54,546 nucleotides of DNA from contig CACZMV010000011.1 in the NCBI GenBank assembly GCA_902782305.1, forward strand, positions 65,600 to 120,145. Direction: 5' to 3'. Positions 44,002-52,402 of the stretch are shown in pieces (position 1 is the first letter of the stretch; every line of letters begins with the position of its first letter). The notes beneath the pieces are model-generated. The model was not told the origin of the DNA. It saw nothing but the letters and a program-made list of their open reading frames with translations, and ran no database searches. A program made the translations under genes and the position numbers. The DNA is from an uncultured Prevotellaceae bacterium. GTDB taxonomy: Bacteria > Bacteroidota > Bacteroidia > Bacteroidales > Bacteroidaceae.

Positions 44002-45567
44002 TTATTGCCAACCTAATGCGCTATAGGGATCGCCCGAAGTCTCACCAGCATAGCCCCAGTTCTGCACTAGATTAGGATTGAGCTCAATCTGGGTTTGTGG
44101 CAATGGGAGATAATAGTTGCGCGTGGAAATATTCTTGTATTTCAAGTCGTCGGCAGGCACCTTCTCCTTGATGGTTTTGACCAGAATATGCCAACGCTTC
44201 AGGTCGAACCATCGATTACCTTCAGTAACGAATTCCAAATAGCGTTCCTGCTGTACAGCCTGACGGAACTGTTCCTTGCTCAGGCCGGAAAGCTCAAGTG
44301 GAGTACCATTGGCTGGCTGACTCTGATTATTATTATACGGATTCCAGTAGGCACGACGACGGATGGCGTTCAGCGCTTCGTAGGCTGTAGCGGTGGGGCC
44401 ATTCAGCTCGTTTTCAGCCTCGGCCTTGACCAATAGTACCTCAGCGTATCGCAATACTGATGAGCTGGTGTTCTGACCAGAGATGTAAGGCGCACTCTCG
44501 TTAGCCATGTAGAGCGTATCAATATACTTGCGGAAACGTAGGCGTTCGAAATTGAAATACTCACCTTTTGAAGGGTCGAACAGACGCAGAGTAACTGAGG
44601 CATCACGGCGCTGGTCATTGCTGTCATATTCATAGTACAGGTTGTTGTTGATGGCAGCGATAACGGGCAGCTTGTTGTTGACGAAACCTGTCGAAAATAC
44701 ACAGTGTCCTGTTACATTACGGTTGATGCCAAACTTATGCTCAACGGTGAAAATCAGTTCAGGACCCTCCTTCTTGTCAAGTGACCAGTTGTCAATGAAC
44801 TTGTTGATTATCTGATATTTCCCAGAAGAAATCACTTTGTTTGCTGCATCGATGGCTTTCTGATACAGTTCATTCTGATGAGCTTTTGAATACTCCGTAT
44901 CTGTCTGTGCCCAAGTGATATAAACTTTTGAAAGCAAACCAGAAGCAGCTGGTGATGAAGCTTCACTGCTCAGCTTGGGGAAATCGGCCGTAATGCCTTC
45001 CGCTTCAGTAAGGTCACTAACAATCTGCTGATACACCTCATCTTTGCTGCTACGAGGCGCTCCTTCGCCCTCTCCATCGTGCAAAACCAAAGGCACATCG
45101 CCAAACAGACGCACGAGGTCGAAATAGTAGAGTGCACGCAGAAACTTAGCTGAGCGTACATAGTTGATGCGAATCTGTTCTGCCAATGCAGATTCGTTGA
45201 CCTTGTCAATCAGGATATTGGCGCGGTTGATGGCCTTATAGCGATACAGCCATGCAGTCTCAACGAAAGCATTGGTGGGAGTGATGGCAAAGTCGCCAAT
45301 CTCCGTAATGGCAGCACTATTAGCCGTTCCTCTGCGAGCATACTCGCTCTGCAAATCGTTCAGGAAAATCAGCTCATCGTTCCATGGGCCATTCATGCTT
45401 CCGTCTGTCAATACCTGATACACACCGTTGAGGGCTACTTTGACATCTGCTTCACTCTGATAGAAATTGTCCTTGTCGATAGAACTGATGGATGTCTGGT
45501 CCAGATCAGCGCAACCTGTCAGCACCAATGCTGCTGTTGCAATATATGTATAGATAGTCTTTTTCAT
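44002..45567 (-). CDS. SusD/RagB-family outer-membrane nutrient-binding lipoprotein
   Basis: This 521-residue protein has a lipobox ALVLTGC with Cys19 as lipid site. The SusD helical TPR-like scaffold is visible in YKAINRANILIDKV and FLRALYYFDLVRLFGDVPLV. C-terminal family motifs include LRYAEVLLVKAEAEN, ALNAIRRRAY and RYLEFVTEGNRWFDLKRW. It caps the SusC barrel at the cell surface and captures the ligand. The ligand here is probably not a glycan, as no glycosidase is nearby and the operon is linked to sulfur metabolism. Confidence 0.92.
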   Translation of the reverse strand: MKKTIYTYIATAALVLTGCADLDQTSISSIDKDNFYQSEADVKVALNGVYQVLTDGSMNGPWNDELIFLNDLQSEYARRGTANSAAITEIGDFAITPTNAFVETAWLYRYKAINRANILIDKVNESALAEQIRINYVRSAKFLRALYYFDLVRLFGDVPLVLHDGEGEGAPRSSKDEVYQQIVSDLTEAEGITADFPKLSSEASSPAASGLLSKVYITWAQTDTEYSKAHQNELYQKAIDAANKVISSGKYQIINKFIDNWSLDKKEGPELIFTVEHKFGINRNVTGHCVFSTGFVNNKLPVIAAINNNLYYEYDSNDQRRDASVTLRLFDPSKGEYFNFERLRFRKYIDTLYMANESAPYISGQNTSSSVLRYAEVLLVKAEAENELNGPTATAYEALNAIRRRAYWNPYNNNQSQPANGTPLELSGLSKEQFRQAVQQERYLEFVTEGNRWFDLKRWHILVKTIKEKVPADDLKYKNISTRNYYLPLPQTQIELNPNLVQNWGYAGETSGDPYSALGWQ

Positions 45568-45597
45568 AACGCATTTACCTTTTTACTTATTTACCTT

Positions 45598-48500
45598 TTA
45601 CAAAGTTACATTAATACCTAATTGAACGGTTTTGGCAGTAGGATAGGTCGCCATGTCGATACCCTGATAGATTCCGCTTTGCTCGCTGGCTCCGTTTCGA
45701 CCACCTTCAGGATCGTAGCCTGAGTAGTTGGTGATGGTGAAGAAGTTCTGCAATGAGAGGTACAAGCGCAGACGGGCATCACGTGTAATCTGAGGAACAG
45801 GGAATGTATAGCCCAACTGGATGTTCTTTACACGCAGATAGCTGGCGTTTTCTACATAACGGCTATCCGATACTACTGTCAGATCATTGCTGGCCTTTTG
45901 GATTTCGTTAGAAGGATGAGTGGGAGTCCATCTGTCTGCCACTACGGCTAAGCTATTATAATAGGTAGAGCCTTTGGTCAGACGGGTAGCAAGACCGTTA
46001 TAGAGCTTGTTGCCGTAAGAACCGGCAATGGCAATGAGCAAGTCGAATTGCTTATACTTCAGTGTGGTATTCAGTCCGTAGGTGAACTTAGGCTGAGCAT
46101 TACCCAGTATGGTCTGGTCTTCTGTGTTCACCACGCCGTCGCCATTTACGTCCTCGTAGTAAGGGTTGCCTGGTTCCAGTTTGTTGATGGTTTGTGGAGT
46201 CAGTGTGGCTGCTTGCTCCTCCGACTGTACGATGCCTGCAAACTTATAACCGTAGAAAGTTCCGAGAGGTTCGCCAACTGCAACAATCAGTGGTGAAATA
46301 TAGCCCAGTGTTGCTCCACCGATGCTAGGGATGATAGACGTGGCTTGTCCCAGCGAGGTTACTTCGTTCTTGTTGTGAGCGATATTACCATTCACGTTCC
46401 ATTTCAAATCCTTGCGGTCAATAAGCACAGCGCCTATCTCCAATTCTATACCCTTGTTGGTAACAGAGCCTGCGTTACGCAGTGCAGTGGCATAACCCGT
46501 CACGCCCTCTACAGGCACTTGCAACAGCAGGTCGCTTGTTTTCTTGTAATATGCATCCAGCGTGACGTTCAGACGATTCTGGAAGAAACCAGAGCTGATA
46601 CCAATGTTATAAGATGCTGTCTTTTCCCACTTCAGGTCTGGGTTGGCCTTGTTCACGATGTAGTAAGCCACAGTCTCTTGACCGTTATAGATGAATGGCG
46701 TTTCTGTTGGTGATACAGTGGCGGCAAATTGGTAGTCACCAATCTCCTGATTACCTACGATACCTGCAGAGAGTCGAAGCTGTAGGAAATCAACCTGCTT
46801 GCCCAGATGGATGAATTTTTCCTTGTCAATATTCCAAGAGAAACCAGCGGAAGGGAACCAACCCCATTTGTGATCCTTGGCAAAGCGACTGCTACCATCT
46901 GCACGAAGCGTCAACGAGGCGTTATAACGTGAATCGAAAGAGTAGTTCACACGTCCTAAAACAGACTGCAGTGTACTGATTATTCTGTCGCTCGTCGAAC
47001 GATACAAGTCACTGCCAGCTGAGAGATTGTCGTAGCCTGTGTCATCATTGGCAAAGTTGCGAACTGTGGTGGCAAAACCGCTACGGTCTGTGCGTTGTGT
47101 TGTATAACCACCCAACACGTTGATATGGTGCAGACGCTTGAAAGTATTGTCGTAACTAGCCGTAAACTCAGCCTGCCAAACGTTGGTACGGTTGTCGCCT
47201 ACAGAAGCCACACCATTGTGCTCCAGACCTGTCGTTGTATACGAGGGCGAATAGTTGTTCTGCTTCGTATTCGAGAGATCAGCGCCAATATTGGCCTTCA
47301 ACTTCAGATTCTTTATCACTTCCCACTCGGCAAAAGCATTGGCTATCACACGGGTGTTGCTGGTAGAGGTCTTGATGTTATAGAGGTCCGAGATGGGGTT
47401 ACCCACTACTGCCTGTCCGTCTCTTATAAACAAGTCCTGACTGATGGGAGTTGGCGAGTAGTTGAAAGAACCGTCTGCATTATAGATTGCCTGTGTTTGT
47501 GGGGTAATCAGTGCTGACATCCAACTATTTGCAGCCCACTTAGCCGTCTGTCCAGAGTTGTCATGGTCCACATTTCGCAGTCCTTCCAAATTGCTATAGG
47601 CACCCGTGGCATTCACGCCTATCAATAAGTTTTTCAGTATGTTTCGCTCATAATTGATACGACCCGTATAGCGCTTCAGGTCGGTACCGATAATGATACC
47701 CTTTTGGTCCTTATAGCCTCCGCTGATGGTGTAGCGAGAAACCTCGTCACCACCTGTAAAGCTAATCTGATGTTCCTGAGAGAAAGCGGTACGCAGGGCA
47801 GCATCCTGCCAATCATGGTTGGCCGTGGGAGCAGCCAGTGGCGCATTGGGTGTCAGTTCATTATAAAGTTCAGTAAATTGCTGTGCATTCAGGAAGTCAA
47901 GTGTTTTAGCAGCCTTGCTCCATCCGAATGTACCGCTATAGCTGATGTTGTTCTTGCCGTGCGAACCTTTCTTTGTCGTGATGATGATGACACCATTGGC
48001 ACCGCGTGTACCATAAATGGCAGTAGCCGATACGTCCTTCAATACCTCAATTCTCTCAATATCGTTTGGGTTGAGGAATGACAGAGGGTCGAGTGCTGCA
48101 TCACTTCCGGAAGCCCCCGTTGAAGTAGAGGCTATATCGTTATATACGATGAGACCGTCAATGACATATAGTGGCTCATTACCTCCTGTGATGGAGTTAC
48201 CACCACGAATACGAATGTTGCTGACAGCACCTGGCTGGCCAGAGGTCGTAGCGACATTCAGTCCTGCTACAGCACCTTGCAGGGCGTTTTCAACAGAACC
48301 GACGGACTGATTTAGCAAATCCTGTCCTACGGTCGAAATACTGCTAGTCAGTTCAAGGCGCTTCTGTGCTCCATAACCAATGATTACCACTTCGTTTATT
48401 CGGTCAGAAGCGTCAATCAATTGTATGTCAATAGGTTCTGAGGCATCATATACATCAACTTCTTGTGAACGATAACCAATAAACTGAACGCTAAGGGTTA

Positions 48501-48708
48501 GTGGGAGTTCAACGTTGGTGACGAGTTTGAAATTTCCGTCTATATCAGTTACAGCACCTAATTCCTTACTTGACTTTGGAACCAGCGAGGCTCCTATCAG
48601 GGGTTCTCCAGTACGGGCATCCGTGATGCGACCCGTTAATGTGGTTTGTGCAAAGGCCGAAATGCTTGCAGCCAGTACAACAATAGAGATAAACAATCTT
48701 TTTTTCAT
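45598..48708 (-). CDS. SusC/RagA-family TonB-dependent outer-membrane transporter
   Basis: This 1036-residue protein has a signal peptide (1-20). A CarboxypepD_reg-like domain follows (about 22-110, LTGRITDARTGEPLIGASL), then the SusC signature VVIIGYGAQKR, a plug domain (about 115-250, IRIRGGNSITGGNEPLYVIDG and RGANGVIIITTKKG) and a 22-strand barrel ending YPTAKTVQLGINVTL. It imports the ligand bound by SusD with TonB energy. GGAG lies just before its start codon, downstream of an intercistronic hairpin at 48727-48755. Confidence 0.94.
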   Translation of the reverse strand: MKKRLFISIVVLAASISAFAQTTLTGRITDARTGEPLIGASLVPKSSKELGAVTDIDGNFKLVTNVELPLTLSVQFIGYRSQEVDVYDASEPIDIQLIDASDRINEVVIIGYGAQKRLELTSSISTVGQDLLNQSVGSVENALQGAVAGLNVATTSGQPGAVSNIRIRGGNSITGGNEPLYVIDGLIVYNDIASTSTGASGSDAALDPLSFLNPNDIERIEVLKDVSATAIYGTRGANGVIIITTKKGSHGKNNISYSGTFGWSKAAKTLDFLNAQQFTELYNELTPNAPLAAPTANHDWQDAALRTAFSQEHQISFTGGDEVSRYTISGGYKDQKGIIIGTDLKRYTGRINYERNILKNLLIGVNATGAYSNLEGLRNVDHDNSGQTAKWAANSWMSALITPQTQAIYNADGSFNYSPTPISQDLFIRDGQAVVGNPISDLYNIKTSTSNTRVIANAFAEWEVIKNLKLKANIGADLSNTKQNNYSPSYTTTGLEHNGVASVGDNRTNVWQAEFTASYDNTFKRLHHINVLGGYTTQRTDRSGFATTVRNFANDDTGYDNLSAGSDLYRSTSDRIISTLQSVLGRVNYSFDSRYNASLTLRADGSSRFAKDHKWGWFPSAGFSWNIDKEKFIHLGKQVDFLQLRLSAGIVGNQEIGDYQFAATVSPTETPFIYNGQETVAYYIVNKANPDLKWEKTASYNIGISSGFFQNRLNVTLDAYYKKTSDLLLQVPVEGVTGYATALRNAGSVTNKGIELEIGAVLIDRKDLKWNVNGNIAHNKNEVTSLGQATSIIPSIGGATLGYISPLIVAVGEPLGTFYGYKFAGIVQSEEQAATLTPQTINKLEPGNPYYEDVNGDGVVNTEDQTILGNAQPKFTYGLNTTLKYKQFDLLIAIAGSYGNKLYNGLATRLTKGSTYYNSLAVVADRWTPTHPSNEIQKASNDLTVVSDSRYVENASYLRVKNIQLGYTFPVPQITRDARLRLYLSLQNFFTITNYSGYDPEGGRNGASEQSGIYQGIDMATYPTAKTVQLGINVTL

Positions 48709-48726
48709 AAATACAAGTCTCCTCTA

Positions 48727-48755
48727 AAGGAACGGGCCCATAATGCCCGTCCCTT
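48727..48755 (-). promoter_or_regulatory. Intercistronic hairpin between binding protein and SusC genes
   Basis: AAGG-A-ACGGGC, loop, GCCCGT-C-CCTT forms a ten-pair stem with one mismatch just upstream of the SusC ribosome-binding site. No T tract follows, so it is not a terminator. It may set the message ratio of the two genes. Confidence 0.5.
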
Positions 48756-48802
48756 CTTCTAAATGAAACAAATTACTAATATATAAAATGGGTGGCTAAA
48801 GT

Positions 48803-49687
48803 TTATTTTTGTGCCAGGAACTTCTGATCCACGCGATGCTGCTGTGCCACCAGTTCTTTTTGTGGCAATGAAAGCAGCCCATATTGATGAAGGTCGCGTA
48901 CACCAACGGTCAGAATCCAACGTACGAAGTCGTTGATAGCCACATTGGCATGGTTGTATTCGAAACCAATGTTGCCAATGGGAATTTCTGCGTACTCCTC
49001 TTGCTCTAACAATTCGATGATGTTGTCCAGCCGTCCGTTTTCCAGAGCCTGTCTTCCTTGCTTGTCAATATCTAGGGGCAATAGAGCAAGGCTGGGGCGC
49101 AACTCGCGACTCTTCAGGTCGAAGATGTTGGACAGATAGTTAACCGTTATTCCAAGGGGGTCTCGGTTAATGGCTGTGATAAGGAAAGAATCGTCTCCTG
49201 CAATTTTCTTACCTTTGTAGTTGGCATTTTCCTGCTTCAAATGTGAAGCATAAAGGCGTGATGCCGACAACTGACTGTTACCTGTATATACATGTACTTG
49301 TTTGTCTGCCTTTGTCTCTTTGACATCCTCATCCCATTCGTCTTTTACGAAGAACAGTGAGCGCAGCTTTTTGTTGTTCAATCGGTGTGAAGCTGTTAGA
49401 TGTGCAGCCTCTGAGTCTTTTGTGGTAACAGGAAGCACTGCATAGCGTGCAAAACTTACTCCGTCTGCATCGGTTGTCAGTGTAAGGGTGTTGTTATCCT
49501 GCGATTTCCCTGTCGTAAAATGGAAATCAACGTTATGGTTACTGTTTTTATAGTCGTTGGCCCATTTCTCCACGAGTGGACGTGCGAAGTTGGGAATGCG
49601 CAACGATATTTTCTCTGTTTGTGCACTGACTGTCAGGCTAAGCTGCAGCCCTAAGATCAATGCTATGCGGAATACTGATTTTTTCAT
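48803..49687 (-). CDS. Periplasmic binding-protein-like (PstS-type fold) protein
   Basis: This 294-residue protein has a signal peptide (about 1-21, ending SAQT). It resembles PstS-like substrate-binding proteins in SFLITAINRDPLGITVNYLSN, LALLPLDIDKQG and EIPIGNIGFEYN. There is no ABC permease beside it; instead it opens the operon of SusC, SusD and the UroD-fold protein, so it probably hands on or senses the imported ligand in the periplasm. ATG 49687 is chosen by the signal peptide. A Met/Cys-rich upstream frame overlaps this start. Confidence 0.65.
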   Translation of the reverse strand: MKKSVFRIALILGLQLSLTVSAQTEKISLRIPNFARPLVEKWANDYKNSNHNVDFHFTTGKSQDNNTLTLTTDADGVSFARYAVLPVTTKDSEAAHLTASHRLNNKKLRSLFFVKDEWDEDVKETKADKQVHVYTGNSQLSASRLYASHLKQENANYKGKKIAGDDSFLITAINRDPLGITVNYLSNIFDLKSRELRPSLALLPLDIDKQGRQALENGRLDNIIELLEQEEYAEIPIGNIGFEYNHANVAINDFVRWILTVGVRDLHQYGLLSLPQKELVAQQHRVDQKFLAQK

Positions 49688-49799
49688 GTTGTTGTTTCTT
49701 ATATATATTATTATTGTGTTGATACTGTTTCTTCTTTTCATTACGTGTCATGTGCATGCTATAACAGCAACACATTCGAAAATCCATCATTGTTTTCAT
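49638..49799 (-). CDS. Met/Cys-rich upstream ORF (candidate leader peptide)
   Basis: The frame has 53 codons; ATG 49799 is preceded by AAGGAAAG, a plausible ribosome site. Codons 4-17 read MMDFRMCCCYSMHM, so the first 17 codons hold six Met and three consecutive Cys. The rest is Lys/Asn/Gln-rich and runs 50 bases into the binding-protein gene in another frame before stopping at 49638-49640. It lies in the roughly 165-base leader downstream of a promoter shared with two Cys/Met-metabolism genes. I infer a sensor of sulfur amino-acid supply. Confidence 0.6.
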   Translation of the reverse strand: MKTMMDFRMCCCYSMHMTRNEKKKQYQHNNNIYKKQQHEKISIPHSIDLRAAA

Positions 49800-49860
49800 A
49801 ATTCTTTCCTTTTTTAATTTATTATTAATTCCTGTAATTGTTTTGTGATTGAATCACGAT

Positions 49861-49939
49861 GCAAAGGTACGGCGTTTTTCTCTACCGTGAAATAGCCCAT
49901 TTATGGCATTCTATATACCACGAGTGTGGTATTTCGCTA
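49861..49939 (-). promoter_or_regulatory. Duplicated promoter/operator module, copy A
   Basis: The minus-strand -7 TACCTTTG lies at 49862-49869. About 46 bases upstream is the palindrome ATACCAC-GAGT-GTGGTAT (49915-49932), well placed for an activator. The 79 bases are identical to 52311-52389 except at 49913 (A versus G). The module drives the binding protein - SusCD - UroD operon and touches the MalY-type stop codon. Confidence 0.85.
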
Positions 49940-51106
49940 TTTTAGTGCCTCTTTTAGTTGCTGTAGTGCCTGTTTTAGCACTGCCCTCGGAGCACCTACG
50001 TTCATTCGCATAAACCCTTGACCTCCATTGCCGAACATCTCTCCATCGTTGAGTGCCAAGTGAGCCTTGTTCACGAAAAGGTCGATGAGCTGGTCATGAT
50101 TGAATCCCAGTTCCCTACAATCCAGCCATACCAGAAAAGAGGCCTGAGGACGCAGCGGTTTTATCTTGGGTAGTTGCTCTCTACAGTAATTCTCTACGAA
50201 TCGAATGTTGTCTTCCACATAGTGAAGCATCTGCTTTCGCCATTCTTCTCCCTCGTTATAGGCCGCTATGGTAGCTATTGGAGCAAAAATCGGTGGGTCG
50301 TTCAGTTCGTTGGCTTCCAGCCACGAGTAGAATCGACGTCGCAGGGTGGGGTTGGGCACGATAGCATACGAACTGACTATTCCTGCAATGTTGAAGGTCT
50401 TGGAGGGAGCTCCAAAGGTGATGCTTATTTGGGCAGCTTCCTCGCTCACGGTGGCAAAGGGCACATGCTGATTCCCGAAAAGTGCCATGTCACTGTGTAT
50501 CTCGTCGCTTATCACAATGATGTTTCGCTCATAGCAGAAGTGGGCTAGGCGTCTTAATGTTTCAGCACTCCAGCAAATGCCTGCGGGATTGTGCGGATTG
50601 CTCAGTATCAGCAGTCTGCATTGCTTGTCAGTCACCTCTGCCAATTGCTCGAAATCCATCTCATAACTTCCGTCAGATAGTTCTTTCAGGGGGTTCAACA
50701 CAACCTGTCGCCCATTCCCTTGGGGCGTTAGTCGGAAGGGATGATAGACGGGAGGCTGGATAATCACTTTCTCGTTCTCCTTGACGAACACATTGATGGC
50801 CATGCCGATACCTTTTACGATACCAGGAATGTAGGTCAGCCATTCTCTACGCACTCTCCAGTCGTGATGCTCCTGAATCCATTGAATGATACTAATCCAT
50901 AGCTCGTCAGGTACTACGGTATATCCGAAAAGCGAATGCTCCAGGCGTTGCTGAAGTGCTTTTGTGATAAAATCGGGTGTCTCAAAATCCATGTCTGCCA
51001 CCCAGAGGGGCAACAAGTCGTCACGCCCGTATCTTTCCTTCAGTACGCTGTGCTTCAGGTCGCCACTCCCTGTTCGGTCTATTATATTGTCGAAGTTATA
51101 AGTCAT
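49937..51106 (-). CDS. MalY/PatB-family PLP C-S lyase (cystathionine beta-lyase type)
   Basis: This 389-residue PLP enzyme has NFDNIIDRTGSGDLKH at the start, PLWVADMDFETPDFI, QPPVYHPF, SNPHNPAGICW, SDEIHSDM and the Schiff-base lysine in GAPSKTFNIAG. MalY/PatB enzymes cleave cystathionine or cysteine-type C-S bonds to give homocysteine or sulfide. ATG 51106 gives the normal N-terminus and overlaps the upstream transsulfuration gene by 11 bases, so the two are co-translated. Confidence 0.88.
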   Translation of the reverse strand: MTYNFDNIIDRTGSGDLKHSVLKERYGRDDLLPLWVADMDFETPDFITKALQQRLEHSLFGYTVVPDELWISIIQWIQEHHDWRVRREWLTYIPGIVKGIGMAINVFVKENEKVIIQPPVYHPFRLTPQGNGRQVVLNPLKELSDGSYEMDFEQLAEVTDKQCRLLILSNPHNPAGICWSAETLRRLAHFCYERNIIVISDEIHSDMALFGNQHVPFATVSEEAAQISITFGAPSKTFNIAGIVSSYAIVPNPTLRRRFYSWLEANELNDPPIFAPIATIAAYNEGEEWRKQMLHYVEDNIRFVENYCREQLPKIKPLRPQASFLVWLDCRELGFNHDQLIDLFVNKAHLALNDGEMFGNGGQGFMRMNVGAPRAVLKQALQQLKEALK

Positions 51107-52280
51107 CTTGTTGTAATGCTTGTTGGATATCAAGGATTAAGTCTTCTGGTGCCTCCAGTCCTATGGACAATCGTATGGTGGTGTCTCTCACGTCCATCTG
51201 TTCCAGTTGTTGCTGGGTAAAGTTTCCGAAGATGGTCGATGCAGGGTGGATGGCCAAGCTGCGATTGTCGAAGAGGTTGGTGGCTCGATGTATCAGTTTT
51301 AGTCTGTTCAGGAAGTGGAAACATCGCTCTTTCGATTCCAGGTCAATGGTGAGCATTGCTCCCGCAGTCTTTCCAAACTGTTGCTGTGCCAATGCGTGAT
51401 AGGGATTGTCCGACAATCCCACATAGTTGACACGCTTGATGGCTACTATCTCTTTCAGGTCTTTTGCCAATTGCAGTGCTGAGGCTGCTTGTCGATGATA
51501 GCGCACATCCAGTGTTTCCAGTCCTAATGTCTGCATGTAGGCCGCTTGTGGTGACATGTAGGCACCTAGGTTGAATAGCAGTTCATATTTTACACGCTGG
51601 TTGATTTCTGGGAAGGTGCCATAGTCTATAATCAGACCTCCCAGCGATGTGCCTCCTCCTGATATATATTTGGTGCTTGCCACCACTTCCACATCTACGC
51701 CCAACGCTTTCAGGTTGGTTTCTGTGAAAGGTATCAGGGTCGAATCGGCTATCACAGGAACCCCTTTCCGATGGGCTATCTCAGTGATAGCCTGCAAGTT
51801 GGCAACCTCCAATTGCGGATTGGTCAGCACTTCCAGAAATACGCAACAAGTGTTGTTGTCAATGGCCTTTTCCACCTCCTCTATATTCGTCAGATCTCTC
51901 AGTCTGGGCTCTACTCCGAAGCGTGGCAGTGTGCTGCTTATCAGGGCCAGCGTGTTGCCAAACAGATGGTGCGACGATACGATGTTCTTCTGGTGCTCAG
52001 TTACAGACAACAGCGCATTGCTGATAGCAGCCATACCAGAATTGAATGCTGTTACGTGCTGGGCACCCGTCAGTGCCTTTACGCGTTGTTCAAACTGAGT
52101 CACCGTTGGGTTTTCTACACGGGCATAGTCAGGAGCCTTGATGCGATTGCAGAAGGCATCAGCCATTTCTTGGGCATCCTGAAATTCGAATGCCACATTA
52201 TTATATATAGGAACGGCCAGTGAACCGTAGACATCTGGCCGTACAAATGGGGTGTTGATAGCAATTGTTTGTTTCTTCAT
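51096..52280 (-). CDS. Cys/Met-metabolism PLP enzyme (O-acetylhomoserine sulfhydrylase / cystathionine gamma-synthase family)
   Basis: This 394-residue protein carries YARVENPTVTQFEQRV, FNSGMAAISNAL (Ser81), D179 in IADSTLIPF and Schiff-base Lys204 in STKYISGGGTSLGG. The fold is the transsulfuration family; the exact reaction (sulfhydrylation, gamma-synthase or gamma-lyase) cannot be told from motifs. With the MalY-type gene downstream it forms a two-gene sulfur amino-acid operon. Its 30-base leader contains the small palindrome CCTAA-AATTA-TTAGG (52295-52309). Confidence 0.86.
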   Translation of the reverse strand: MKKQTIAINTPFVRPDVYGSLAVPIYNNVAFEFQDAQEMADAFCNRIKAPDYARVENPTVTQFEQRVKALTGAQHVTAFNSGMAAISNALLSVTEHQKNIVSSHHLFGNTLALISSTLPRFGVEPRLRDLTNIEEVEKAIDNNTCCVFLEVLTNPQLEVANLQAITEIAHRKGVPVIADSTLIPFTETNLKALGVDVEVVASTKYISGGGTSLGGLIIDYGTFPEINQRVKYELLFNLGAYMSPQAAYMQTLGLETLDVRYHRQAASALQLAKDLKEIVAIKRVNYVGLSDNPYHALAQQQFGKTAGAMLTIDLESKERCFHFLNRLKLIHRATNLFDNRSLAIHPASTIFGNFTQQQLEQMDVRDTTIRLSIGLEAPEDLILDIQQALQQDDL

Positions 52281-52310
52281 TCTTTATCCTTTAGCCTAAT
52301 AATTTTAGGT

Positions 52311-52389
52311 GCAAAGGTACGGCGTTTTTCTCTACCGTGAAATAGCCCATTTATGGCATTCTGTATACCACGAGTGTGGTATTTCGCTA
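52311..52389 (-). promoter_or_regulatory. Duplicated promoter/operator module, copy B
   Basis: The -7 TACCTTTG lies at 52312-52319 and the palindrome ATACCAC-GAGT-GTGGTAT at 52365-52382. It is 78/79 identical to copy A at 49861-49939. It drives the two transsulfuration genes; the start codon is 31 bases from the -7 element. Confidence 0.85.
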
Positions 52390-52402
52390 AAAACAGAACT
52401 GC

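Noticed and set aside
49861-52389. Insertion sequence or transposon bracketed by the 79-bp repeats
   Set aside because: The repeats are direct promoter copies, there is no transposase, and the enclosed genes are ordinary metabolic enzymes in operon order.
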